The notes under the pieces are model-generated. The model saw only the letters and a list, made by a program, of their open reading frames with translations, was not told where the DNA came from and made no database searches. A program made the translations under genes and the position numbers. From Lewinellaceae bacterium (GTDB taxonomy: Bacteria; Bacteroidota; Bacteroidia; Chitinophagales; Saprospiraceae), in contig JACJYG010000007.1 in the NCBI GenBank assembly GCA_020636215.1, positions 496,001 to 560,000 of the forward strand: DNA of 64,000 nucleotides, read 5' to 3'. This document shows positions 6,948 to 15,395 of this stretch, one piece after another. Numbering within the stretch: the stretch's first letter is position 1; each line of letters starts with the position of its first letter.

Positions 6948-8279
6948 TTAGTCCCGCCTACCCACCAAAACAATAGATACATCATCATTAGTGTTTCCGG
7001 CGCTGGCCCCTGAACCAGGAAGGAAATATTGACGTGAAAATGGGCCTAATAAATTCACCATATCCGTAATGTTGTCAAGTTCAGAATTGACAGTACTAAT
7101 AGTTCCTGGAAGAGCATCCATAACGTGGTCCAAAATTTCATCATGCTTGACTCCCCCTTCAACCCAAGCGCCATGCCAGGCAACATGTGCCCGTAAATTG
7201 CCACTACCATTTATCCAAGGATAAATCCAGTACCGGATATCTGCATCATAGTCATACCAGTTCGGCACATCAATTCTGACAGGAACCTTGATGTAAATAA
7301 ACCTCCTATTGTCATCGGGGTGAGGGTCTGACCCAGAGGTTGGTCCTTCCGGCCACATATCCCAAGTGATGATTGGATCACCCCTCATAGAAACTCGGGA
7401 AATTGAATCCACTTGATCTTCTATAATATCTCTGATTTCGCCGTACTCACCAAGAGCAACTGGTGATAATTCATTCTCATATCGACGAATAACTAATGCC
7501 GATGAAGTTCTGTCATTCATAAAATCACCAACGTATGGAATTGTATTCTGATAAGCGGGATTTCCAGGAGTTGTAGTAAACCATTTATATCTGCCCTGAT
7601 AGCGGTCATGTTGAAATAGGACAACATACCCTCCAACTTCACTTGAATTGGCATCGACGTAAAGTGACGAGATATTATCATTCATGCTTAAAGCGCTGAA
7701 CCATGTCCGACGAAACCTCCGATAGACATATCCTGGGCCATGATAGACATAGGTCGACCTACCCATCTGATTAACATGTTGATAAAGCCTTGACCAAATA
7801 GCATCGGTTCCAACTCCTTTATCATCCTTCTGCTTTACCGTTTTCTCTGATTTTTTCGCTGAAAGACTTTCTATGACCTCCTCGATCAATTTTTCGGTTG
7901 CATCATCAGAAACATCTCTCGATAAGAGGAGGTTAATCGCATCTTCAACGAGGTTCAAATTAGTTTCTGTTGGTGTTTTCAGGCATCTTTTGCTAAGGAT
8001 CGAAAGAATTTTTTTAGGGTCTTCCTTTGCAAATTCCGGAAACAATATTCCAATGTTTGAAAGCAAAGGTTTTCTCCGTTCAACAGAATCAAAATCATTT
8101 GCCATAACTTCTTCGGATGTCGGCATGATTTTCTGAACTTGGGGTGGAATAAGTTGAATCTTACCAGAAGCATCCGGAGAAAGATAACAGGTCTTCTGAT
8201 AAATTGCCTGAGCCCTGCTAACCATAGCCTCCATTGCCTTGGGGTCAAGCAGGAGTCTTTCTAATTCTTTTGTTTTCAT
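6948..8279 (-). CDS. beta-gamma-crystallin-domain protein, cytoplasmic
   Basis: A 443-residue protein from the ATG giving MKTKELERLL; an upstream in-frame ATG would add 27 unlikely residues. There is no signal peptide. The N-terminal ~170 residues are helical and charged. Residues ~177-268 form a double Greek-key beta-gamma-crystallin-like domain with both calcium-binding signatures of the N/D-N/D-x-x-S/T-S type: NDNISS (about 200-205) and NDRTSS (about 255-260). The bulk of the second key is VVLFQHDRYQGRYKWF and IPYVGDF. The C-terminal ~170 residues are aromatic-rich (VPNWYDYDADIRYWIYPW; AHVAWHGAWVEGG) and unrecognised. Such domains usually bind Ca2+ and are mostly secreted or stress-related, so a cytoplasmic form next to conflict genes is notable. 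Confidence 0.65.
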   Translation of the reverse strand: MKTKELERLLLDPKAMEAMVSRAQAIYQKTCYLSPDASGKIQLIPPQVQKIMPTSEEVMANDFDSVERRKPLLSNIGILFPEFAKEDPKKILSILSKRCLKTPTETNLNLVEDAINLLLSRDVSDDATEKLIEEVIESLSAKKSEKTVKQKDDKGVGTDAIWSRLYQHVNQMGRSTYVYHGPGYVYRRFRRTWFSALSMNDNISSLYVDANSSEVGGYVVLFQHDRYQGRYKWFTTTPGNPAYQNTIPYVGDFMNDRTSSALVIRRYENELSPVALGEYGEIRDIIEDQVDSISRVSMRGDPIITWDMWPEGPTSGSDPHPDDNRRFIYIKVPVRIDVPNWYDYDADIRYWIYPWINGSGNLRAHVAWHGAWVEGGVKHDEILDHVMDALPGTISTVNSELDNITDMVNLLGPFSRQYFLPGSGASAGNTNDDVSIVLVGRRD

Positions 8280-8541
8280 TTTGTCAATGTTTTGATAACC
8301 GCCAGACTGGCCTCTAATACTTCCATACCAAAGTCGATTGAATCGATCATTAAAAACCAATCTTGTGATTATGAGTTAATGAAAATTTGACTTAAACGAG
8401 TTGTCAAAAAAAGTGCTCAAAGTGAGGATCTGTCCGGTAGGTTATTAAAATAATATATGATTTTTACTTTCAGTTAACCAATGATTTTTATCACATCGGA
8501 TTATGTTGCCCCCCTTTATGACGGAAATCTGACGGATATCT

Positions 8542-8949
8542 TCACATTCTTTTTTCAAGCCTGGAATAGACTATGTGAAACCCCACATTCGCCGCCACCT
8601 TCACCCCCACCAGCGCCGGTAAAACAGCCCATAGCGGCCAGCCGGCAGCAGCAGTGATCAGGAAACAGGCGGACAGTTGTGCAGCCTTGCGGCTGATGGT
8701 ATCAAACAGATGCAGCGCATCCGTCGTCCAAACAAGCCAGGTGGTGGAGCCGGGGAAGCGGGCTCCTTTCTCCGGGTCGCCGTCCCTGTACTTGTTGCGC
8801 CAGGACAGCTTCGGGTCCCAGAAAAGCGGGTTGAGTTTCCGGAAGATTGAAGTGGAGTAATGGAATTGAAGGGTATCTGTTACGCCGTTGGCGGCGCCGG
8901 AGATGGCCCAGAGGATAAGGGTGAGGATGATGAGGAATGTTGTTGTCAT
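8542..8949 (-). CDS. small integral membrane protein, unknown
   Basis: A 135-residue protein with an N-terminal hydrophobic helix (FLIILTLILWAISGAANG), a polar middle containing FWDPKLSWRNKYRDGDPEKGARFPGS, and two more hydrophobic segments (about 85-125). The tryptophan-rich WRNKYRDGD loop is seen in small unknown membrane proteins of phage-like or accessory regions of Bacteroidota. It has no close neighbour on its strand. Function unknown. Confidence 0.65.
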   Translation of the reverse strand: MTTTFLIILTLILWAISGAANGVTDTLQFHYSTSIFRKLNPLFWDPKLSWRNKYRDGDPEKGARFPGSTTWLVWTTDALHLFDTISRKAAQLSACFLITAAAGWPLWAVLPALVGVKVAANVGFHIVYSRLEKRM

Positions 8950-9031
8950 GATATAGTATGGTTTTTAATTAATGAATTCAATAGGGAGGAATGATGCTCT
9001 TAAGGTTTGCGCCTATGGGCAAAAATCACAT

Positions 9032-9055
9032 CTTCTTTTCCTAGATGAAAAGAAG
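9032..9055. repeat. dispersed palindrome (TTCTTTT family), copy 1
   Basis: CTTCTTTTC, a six-base loop, then GAAAAGAAG: a perfect 9-bp stem. The same TTCTTTTN...NAAAAGAA design recurs at 20982-21011 and 21627-21648, always in non-coding DNA. Confidence 0.7.
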
Positions 9056-9320
9056 CAAAAATCACGGCTGCATAGGTTTCTTAACGCTACGCCAAAGCGA
9101 AAAAACCTAAACCCAACAAACTCGCGCATGGCAATTAGGGCTTTATACCAGTAAAGTAGGTTACGTGCCTTTGTGCCTTGCCTCTGACTGCTTCGCAGCT
9201 CATACAGTGTTGGCTTCTTAACGGTTTTTTCGCCTTGGCTTCGCTAAAACCTATAAGGCCGGTCCAAAGGCTTGGCGTTTGCAAATCTTTAAACTGCGGC
9301 ACTATAGCCAGGTAGAAGAT

Positions 9321-9360
9321 TGGGAAAAGAGTGCGGAAAGCCGCTTTGGCTGGCCCAATC
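9321..9360 (-). repeat. 40-bp dispersed repeat, inverted relative to 21313-21352
   Basis: The reverse complement (GATTGGGCCAGCCAAAGCGG, then 20 more bases ending CTTTTCCCA) matches 21313-21352 at 37 of 40 positions by eye. A shorter related piece (ATTGGCTGGCCCAAG) is at about 21605. It is non-coding in all places. Confidence 0.75.
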
Positions 9361-9683
9361 CACGGGATGGCAGCAAGGGAAATGCCACATGGAGGAACGG
9401 CTATTCCGAAGCCAGTAAAGCGGGCTTCGCTGGCGCTGGCCTGCATCAAACCTGTCAATGGTGGAAGCAACCGGGGTCTTCATATAACCCTCCGCCGACA
9501 GCCAACAAAAGTATACCCGGAACCGCCATATAAATCTCCGCATCGAGGCAATCCCCCCGAAGCTGCTTCAGGATAACATACAGCAGGATCACCGCCCCCA
9601 GCCCCAGCAGGATATAAGCCGGCAGGCGCTGCGATCACTAATGATAAAAGTCATTGAAAATGAACGGCTATGAATAGTAAATT

Positions 9684-12200
9684 ATGAAAAATGGAATACT
9701 CATGCCCGACCCCGGCCAAAATGACAAAACAAATAAGGAAAATCTAATCAGGGGAATTCCTATGGAAGGCCATCTTGGAAAGGATGGAGAGACGTCCTGG
9801 TTTTTTGGAGTGGGGATCAATGCATATGTACATTTCCCAAGGCTGAACAACGCCGTAAAAGATGTAAAGGACGTTGCGATCTTGCTTCAGGATCAATATG
9901 GCCTGGATCCGGAGCATACCATTCTCCTGTTTGATGAAGCGGCTACAAGAGATAACATTATCATTGAACTTGACCATCTAAAAGGGCTTGTTGCCCCGGA
10001 TGATAAGCTGATCGTTTACTACTCGGGGCATGGCCACCTGGATTCCAGTAAAAAGGGGTTCTGGATTCCTGTGGATGCCGAACGGGAAAACACGGCTCAT
10101 TATATTCGTAACTCTACGATCAGGGACTATATTGAAGATATTTCCAGCCGACATACGCTCATCATCTCTGATTCTTGCTTTTCAGGCGCCCTTTTTGTCC
10201 GGGGCGCCAGCCGCGCTGATTTTGCCATTGAGGAACTCGAACAAAGGCCTTCCCGCTGGGCGCTTTGTTCGGGCCGCCACGATGAACAGGTATTTGACGG
10301 GGAACCGGGAAAAAATAGCCCCTTCACCGAAAGTGTTCTGGATATTCTGCGCAGCAATCACCTTCCAAAACTTAACGTTGCTAAACTTGCCGACCGGGTT
10401 ATTGAGCTGACTCGGGCCAATTACCAGCAATTACCGGAAGGAAACCCACTATATGGAGTTGGGCACAAGGGAGGACAATATGTCTTCAAGCTTCGGGCCA
10501 GCGAAGAAAACCTCTGGGAGCGTTGCCAGCAAGAGAACACCATAGCTTCATTTAATGCATATCTTGACCAGTTCCCATCCGGACGTTTTGCTGACCAGGC
10601 TCTTCTGTGTATCCGGGAACTGGAGGATGAGAACAAGTGGCAGGAAGTCCGACAGGTTGACCAGGTCTATGCTTACCGGGATTATCTTCGCCGTTTCCCT
10701 GAGGGGAAATATGAACTGGAAACCAGAGCGCGGATGAAGCAACTGGAGCAGCCGGGCAGTTTTGCAAAAGGAAGGCCACCAGCTCCTGTACAAAAAAAAG
10801 AAACCACCCCATCTTCCCCTGAACCCCAACGGGTAGAAAAGAGAAAACCGCTGCCTTCTTCCTCATCCTGGCGGAGGAATCTAGTAATTGGAATCGGATT
10901 GATGGTTGCATTGTTCATAGGTATCTGGATTATCCGCCTGGCCTCACGTAATCAGGGGAAGGTAGAAAGCGAAAATACCGGTTTGGAATTATTTGAATCC
11001 GGAGGCAAGTACGGCTACAGGGACCAGTCGGGAAAGGAAATTATAGCTCCCCGCTTCGAAGCCGCTGAGCCTTTCCAGAACGGTTATGCCCTAGTAAAAA
11101 AAGACGGACAGGCTTTTTTGATTGATACCAACGGGGATTGTGTGGCAGACTGCCCGGAGGAATTGGACAAGACAGCCTGGGCCAAGGCAGATCGTTTGGA
11201 TAACCTGGATACCTATAAAGCTTACCTGAAGGAATTTCCCAATGGGCAGTTCAGTTCCGAGGCTAGAGGCCGGATAACCCAGTTAGAGGTCGAATTGCAA
11301 AGGGACCAGGCTGCCCGCCGGGACCAACAGGCATGGGAAACGGCCAAAAAAAAGAACGACATTACTGCCTACGAGAACTATCAGCAAAAATTTCCAAGTG
11401 GGCGATACTACAATCAGTCGCAGGAACAAATTGAAGTGCTTAAGAAAAGCAGGCGCCCTGAGGAGCCAAAACCGTTGACATTGGGGACGACGATCACAGG
11501 GCGTGTCCTTTATGGTGGATATGGCGCCACTCCGATTGGGGTAATTTCTAGTTATTCCAATGCCAATGCTGAAATAAACCTGATGGATGTTGAATTGCGG
11601 CAAAATTTGTCCATCGAATATGATTATGACCCACAGACCGGCCATTATTCCATTAATAATGTTCCGGCAGGAAAATATACGCCCTTTATCACCATTCAGT
11701 CGGGCTATCCTTTTAACAAAAATTCTGGAGGAGATTACATTTCCTTCCTCTCCGGTTTAAATGAGGATATCATCGTGGCTCCTAACGATAAGACGATCAA
11801 CCGGGACCTGAAGGTTGTACACTCCATTCACCTCAAACGGCCAATGGATAATCAAAAGGAAAGAACGTTTGCGAATGCCCCTCCCGAAATACTATATCGG
11901 CAGGGCTTTAACCCCAGTGCGGAAGTCTTTGAATGGGACCCGGTCCCTGAAGCAACACGTTATAATGTCCGTATCCTGTTGACGGATGGCGCTACGGGTA
12001 ATAATATTGATACCAAAAGCTTTGAAACAACAGAAACCTCTATCCGGCCTGGCCTGGAAGTGAACCAGGGTAATACCTACTACATGTTTAATATTGAAGC
12101 ATACAAAGGAAGTAGTAACTATGTCGGGGATTTTACCAATTATTACAAGAATGGCTTCGGTGGGTGGTTTTTATTTAAAGTTTTGGAAAAACCGAATTGA
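9684..12200 (+). CDS. caspase-fold (peptidase C14) protein with TM anchor, KWG and fP.G repeats
   Basis: An 838-residue multidomain protein. Residues ~38-250 are a caspase/metacaspase domain with the catalytic dyad His116 (VYYSGHGH) and Cys165 (IISDSCFSG). Two repeats of the form W-(N)n-aY-YL--FP-G-(N)n-L follow (about 275-353), then a Pro/Ser linker and one transmembrane helix at about 398-418 (LVIGIGLMVALFIGIWII). On the other side come a KWG-type repeat (about 439-485, GKYGYRDQSGKEIIAPRF), two more fP.G repeats (about 495-586) and a C-terminal beta-rich region (about 600-838) with a carboxypeptidase-regulatory-like and an FN3-like part. The layout suggests a cytoplasmic protease tethered to a periplasmic sensor or the reverse. 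Bacterial caspase-like proteases act as regulated effectors in conflict systems. Its target is unknown. Confidence 0.85.
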   Translation: MKNGILMPDPGQNDKTNKENLIRGIPMEGHLGKDGETSWFFGVGINAYVHFPRLNNAVKDVKDVAILLQDQYGLDPEHTILLFDEAATRDNIIIELDHLKGLVAPDDKLIVYYSGHGHLDSSKKGFWIPVDAERENTAHYIRNSTIRDYIEDISSRHTLIISDSCFSGALFVRGASRADFAIEELEQRPSRWALCSGRHDEQVFDGEPGKNSPFTESVLDILRSNHLPKLNVAKLADRVIELTRANYQQLPEGNPLYGVGHKGGQYVFKLRASEENLWERCQQENTIASFNAYLDQFPSGRFADQALLCIRELEDENKWQEVRQVDQVYAYRDYLRRFPEGKYELETRARMKQLEQPGSFAKGRPPAPVQKKETTPSSPEPQRVEKRKPLPSSSSWRRNLVIGIGLMVALFIGIWIIRLASRNQGKVESENTGLELFESGGKYGYRDQSGKEIIAPRFEAAEPFQNGYALVKKDGQAFLIDTNGDCVADCPEELDKTAWAKADRLDNLDTYKAYLKEFPNGQFSSEARGRITQLEVELQRDQAARRDQQAWETAKKKNDITAYENYQQKFPSGRYYNQSQEQIEVLKKSRRPEEPKPLTLGTTITGRVLYGGYGATPIGVISSYSNANAEINLMDVELRQNLSIEYDYDPQTGHYSINNVPAGKYTPFITIQSGYPFNKNSGGDYISFLSGLNEDIIVAPNDKTINRDLKVVHSIHLKRPMDNQKERTFANAPPEILYRQGFNPSAEVFEWDPVPEATRYNVRILLTDGATGNNIDTKSFETTETSIRPGLEVNQGNTYYMFNIEAYKGSSNYVGDFTNYYKNGFGGWFLFKVLEKPN

Positions 12201-12482
12201 TTATCAAGAAGGGGATTTCAATACCGGGCTTTCCCATTTTTCCCATCCCAACGACAACAAGGAAATAGTATGCCCCAAGAACCATCCTGAGAACGTTAAT
12301 CCAAACCCTGAAACCATTACGGAAGCGATGGAGGGGTAACCCGAATATACACTTAAGCCATAACTCCTCCATCATGAAGTTAATTATCTTCCGTTGGACC
12401 TCATTTGACGCTCCGTTATAGAGAAAAGCAACTTTCAAGGCAATTACCCATTAACATTAATCAAACCAAAAAAACCATTCTT

Positions 12483-15182
12483 ATGAAAACCTACAAAATT
12501 CAGAGAGGAGATTCCCTGGAAGACATAGCCAGGCGGAACTACCTGGTCTTAGGGCCTGAAGGGAAAATTTCGCCCCAAAAGGTGAAACAGGTGATCAAAG
12601 AGATTCAGTCAAGGAACCCAGTATTAAAAGGTTCCCTACCATTGGAAGAAGAGATTATTTTACCAGAAATCAAGCAAATTGACTATGCCCCTGAAATTTG
12701 GATTGAAAATCCAGAGGATTTTGAAACTTTTGCAACTGTAATTTCCCACAGGGTAAATAGTGCAACTCAATACGGTATCCTTTTGCTTGTGGACCCACCA
12801 CGGCTTCTGGAAGAGTTGGGCATTCACCTGAGTCATGAGGTAAAAACAGAATTAAGGTGTGCTTTTCTTGGTGTCACCAAGTCTCAGATGGATCAGTATG
12901 ACGAGATCAAAGAAAGAATGTCAAAAGGACAGCGCATTCCAGGTTTTGACTCCGTTAGGTTGCGCCCCTGTCAAGAGTCTAGCCTCCAGGGGCGGCCTGC
13001 TGAAGCCAGGTTGGAGGTAGCCCATAATCCCATTGGAGGATTTGATTCTGTCCTTGACCTAAGGGAAAACATAGTAGAAAAGATTGTCCAGGTTGCATAT
13101 GATGAAGGCGTGTTTCCACATCGTTTCAAGCTTTGGGATGAAAAAACCAAACAGTCTTCCGGCGAGGTTGTAATTGGGCGCCCTTTCCAGGTCACATTCG
13201 ACACTCCTTTTCCTAATGGGGTTAAAATCGGATTGCCATTTGCCCTTATTCAACCTGAAGGGAATTTCAAAGGGGAAATAGTGTTAACAGTGGATGTCAC
13301 TACTGCAGAGATAGGAGGAAAACCGGAATACCTGACTGCTAATTTTGAAGCTATTCATTCCATAGAGGTTAAAGATATACCGGATGATCTGAAAGGCCTG
13401 GTGGAGCTTTTTGCCAAAACCGAACTAAAAAAAGCCTTCGGAACCAAAGGTAAACAGGTACCATTGTCACCCCTGGTCAAGGAATTTTCCAAGCATGAAC
13501 TTTACATCGAAGATTTTGAATTCAAAGTTTTTAAAAACCAGAAAGCACAATCACCCCGCTCCTTGTTAACCTGCCTTGATTTCAATCCAAACAACGATGC
13601 AGGAAAAGTTAACCAGGTGACTCAATTTCTAACCCAAGACTGGGCCCTGGGCTTAAATGAACGCATTCTGAAGCAAAAATTCAACGATTTCTGGTACAAG
13701 TCTCCGGATGCCTATAAATACCATCGGATCAGTAAAGACAAATTGGAAGATTTCATGGATAAGTTAGAAAAGGAAAGTGATAAAGAATTTCCCAATACTG
13801 ACTTTTTACGGCAAGAGTTGGCAGGGGTTTTTAACCCGAATGGAGATATTTACCTGAAAAATGTAAATTTCAGCCTGCATGCAGGATACATCGCTTTCAA
13901 TGTAGAACTTACGGTAGAAGACGCAATTTGGTTCTTGAAAGTAGATATGGGGCTCAGCGGTAAGATTAAACTTGCTGTTGATCCTCAAACGAATGGCCTC
14001 AAGCTTTCCGTATTTGATATAGACAGTTCTATCTCTTGCTGGTCAAAGTTCCTGATAGGGCTATTCTTTGCTTTCATAGGCCTGATCGCCGGTGGAATTA
14101 TCGGCTGGATCATTGGCGGGGTCGTCGGAGGAGTAGTGGGTGCAATAACAGGTAGTATAATTGCTGCTACAATCGGGTCCGCCCTGGCAGGGCTTGTGAC
14201 GGGTGTAATAATACCGGCTATCGTTGAAGCTGCCCTGGAAGGCAAGCTAAATAGTATTACTGATAAGAACCTACTGAAGATGGAATATGAATGGCAGATT
14301 CCTAATACGACTCTGATCCTCAAAGTTTACGGGAAAGCCATCACAATCTTAGAGGGTGAAGCCCTCTTACTTGGAACAGTAACATTGCCGCCTTTGAGCG
14401 AAGCAAATGTAAGCTTCACAAAACAACTTAAAACGTCTAACAAAACCCTGACTTTGCCAGGCGCTTCTCAAAGCCAGTTGAAAAAATTGGGCGGTTCACC
14501 TGCTTATCTCGTGACGACTCAAATTCTCCTAACTGCTCTGCCTGATTCCGGGCTAGAAAACCCTATAACCTATCATTGGAGCCTCGATGGCCAGACTTTA
14601 GAATGTGAATCGGATAAGATACTTATCACTGTCATGCCTTCCATGAGTTATTGCCTTAAACCTGCCAGCCTCAGCTTAGGAACAGTTAATAGCCAGAAAG
14701 GCCAAGCCAAATTCGATTCAGAGCCCTGTGTTCAGGTGCAAAAAATAGTCCGCCAGGTCAAACCAGACGGTACGGTTGAAGCGCCACGACTGTCTTTACC
14801 TAAAAAGGCCGACGATTCGATCCAGGTAGCATTAATTCCTATAGAACAGGTGGGAGAAGCCACTCCAACTGTAGCCTATCCAATAGCAAATATGGTTTTC
14901 GACCATTTTACAGTTGAAGTGAAAGCGAAAGACGTATTAGGTACTCTGGTAACAAAGAGTGAAAAGATGGCTGTCAAAGTTCTTGGCGACAAAATGTATG
15001 ATGATTGGCAGAAAATAAAAGGCCAGTATAAGCAGTATGTTCCTCTCGAAGAACTTGTCTCACCCGGTGAGGAATTAATCAATCCTCCTTATGAGGATCT
15101 CCTGACACCTGTATATGAAAAGATGGAATTTCAGAGAAACGAACTAGCTGTCAATATTGAAGGCACAAAGGGGCTAGATTAG
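12483..15182 (+). CDS. LysM-domain protein with glycine-zipper-like hydrophobic segment
   Basis: An 899-residue protein from the ATG giving MKTYKIQRGDSLEDIARRNY; 26 upstream in-frame codons look non-coding. Residues ~2-60 are a LysM module of the intracellular or phage-tail type. The middle (60-520) is a mixed alpha/beta region I cannot assign. Residues ~522-583 form a long hydrophobic stretch dense in Gly (GGIIGWIIGGVVGGVVGAITG), which could be two membrane helices or a membrane-inserting glycine zipper. It is inserted between beta-rich segments that look alike (KLSVFDIDSS; LILKVYGKAITI). The C-terminus is beta-rich and Ig-like. There is no signal peptide. A pore-forming or lipid-binding (TULIP/P47-like) protein is one possible reading, resting on weak pattern only. 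Confidence 0.6.
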   Translation: MKTYKIQRGDSLEDIARRNYLVLGPEGKISPQKVKQVIKEIQSRNPVLKGSLPLEEEIILPEIKQIDYAPEIWIENPEDFETFATVISHRVNSATQYGILLLVDPPRLLEELGIHLSHEVKTELRCAFLGVTKSQMDQYDEIKERMSKGQRIPGFDSVRLRPCQESSLQGRPAEARLEVAHNPIGGFDSVLDLRENIVEKIVQVAYDEGVFPHRFKLWDEKTKQSSGEVVIGRPFQVTFDTPFPNGVKIGLPFALIQPEGNFKGEIVLTVDVTTAEIGGKPEYLTANFEAIHSIEVKDIPDDLKGLVELFAKTELKKAFGTKGKQVPLSPLVKEFSKHELYIEDFEFKVFKNQKAQSPRSLLTCLDFNPNNDAGKVNQVTQFLTQDWALGLNERILKQKFNDFWYKSPDAYKYHRISKDKLEDFMDKLEKESDKEFPNTDFLRQELAGVFNPNGDIYLKNVNFSLHAGYIAFNVELTVEDAIWFLKVDMGLSGKIKLAVDPQTNGLKLSVFDIDSSISCWSKFLIGLFFAFIGLIAGGIIGWIIGGVVGGVVGAITGSIIAATIGSALAGLVTGVIIPAIVEAALEGKLNSITDKNLLKMEYEWQIPNTTLILKVYGKAITILEGEALLLGTVTLPPLSEANVSFTKQLKTSNKTLTLPGASQSQLKKLGGSPAYLVTTQILLTALPDSGLENPITYHWSLDGQTLECESDKILITVMPSMSYCLKPASLSLGTVNSQKGQAKFDSEPCVQVQKIVRQVKPDGTVEAPRLSLPKKADDSIQVALIPIEQVGEATPTVAYPIANMVFDHFTVEVKAKDVLGTLVTKSEKMAVKVLGDKMYDDWQKIKGQYKQYVPLEELVSPGEELINPPYEDLLTPVYEKMEFQRNELAVNIEGTKGLD

Positions 15183-15196
15183 AAACTATTGTAACT

Positions 15197-15222
15197 TGGT
15201 TGGCTCGTTTTCGGGCCAACCA
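15197..15222 (+). terminator. hairpin after the LysM gene, weak terminator candidate
   Basis: An 8-bp stem, TGGTTGGC paired with GCCAACCA around a 10-base loop, starting 15 bases after the stop codon. The T-run expected of an intrinsic terminator is missing, so it may only protect the 3' end. Confidence 0.4.
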
Positions 15223-15395
15223 GGCAAAATGAATAATAATATTTGCAGTCGATCAGGGCTGTAGTGTTAAACATTTTGGGAAAGTGATCTGATCTTATAC
15301 CAAATTGAGAAAAGGCTTGAAGAAATATTAAACCAAGGCTTTTCAAATTGCCTTCGGAGAAATAAAATCCATACTCAAAACAAATTTTGTTTAAA

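Larger units (their letters stand above)
8950..9683. other. non-coding gap with dispersed repeat sequence
   Basis: No convincing gene is visible on either strand. The gap contains a palindrome (9032-9055) and a 40-base block (9321-9360) that recurs inverted at 21313-21352. The text on the minus strand (GGTTTTAGCGAAGCCAAGG and neighbouring bases) resembles the repetitive, decayed non-coding filler of 20.9-21.7 kb. It must also contain the promoter of the caspase gene near its right end. Confidence 0.6.

Noticed and set aside
9135..9576. Several 80-110 codon frames on both strands
   Set aside because: They overlap one another, share a non-coding repeat with 21.3 kb, and have no conserved features.
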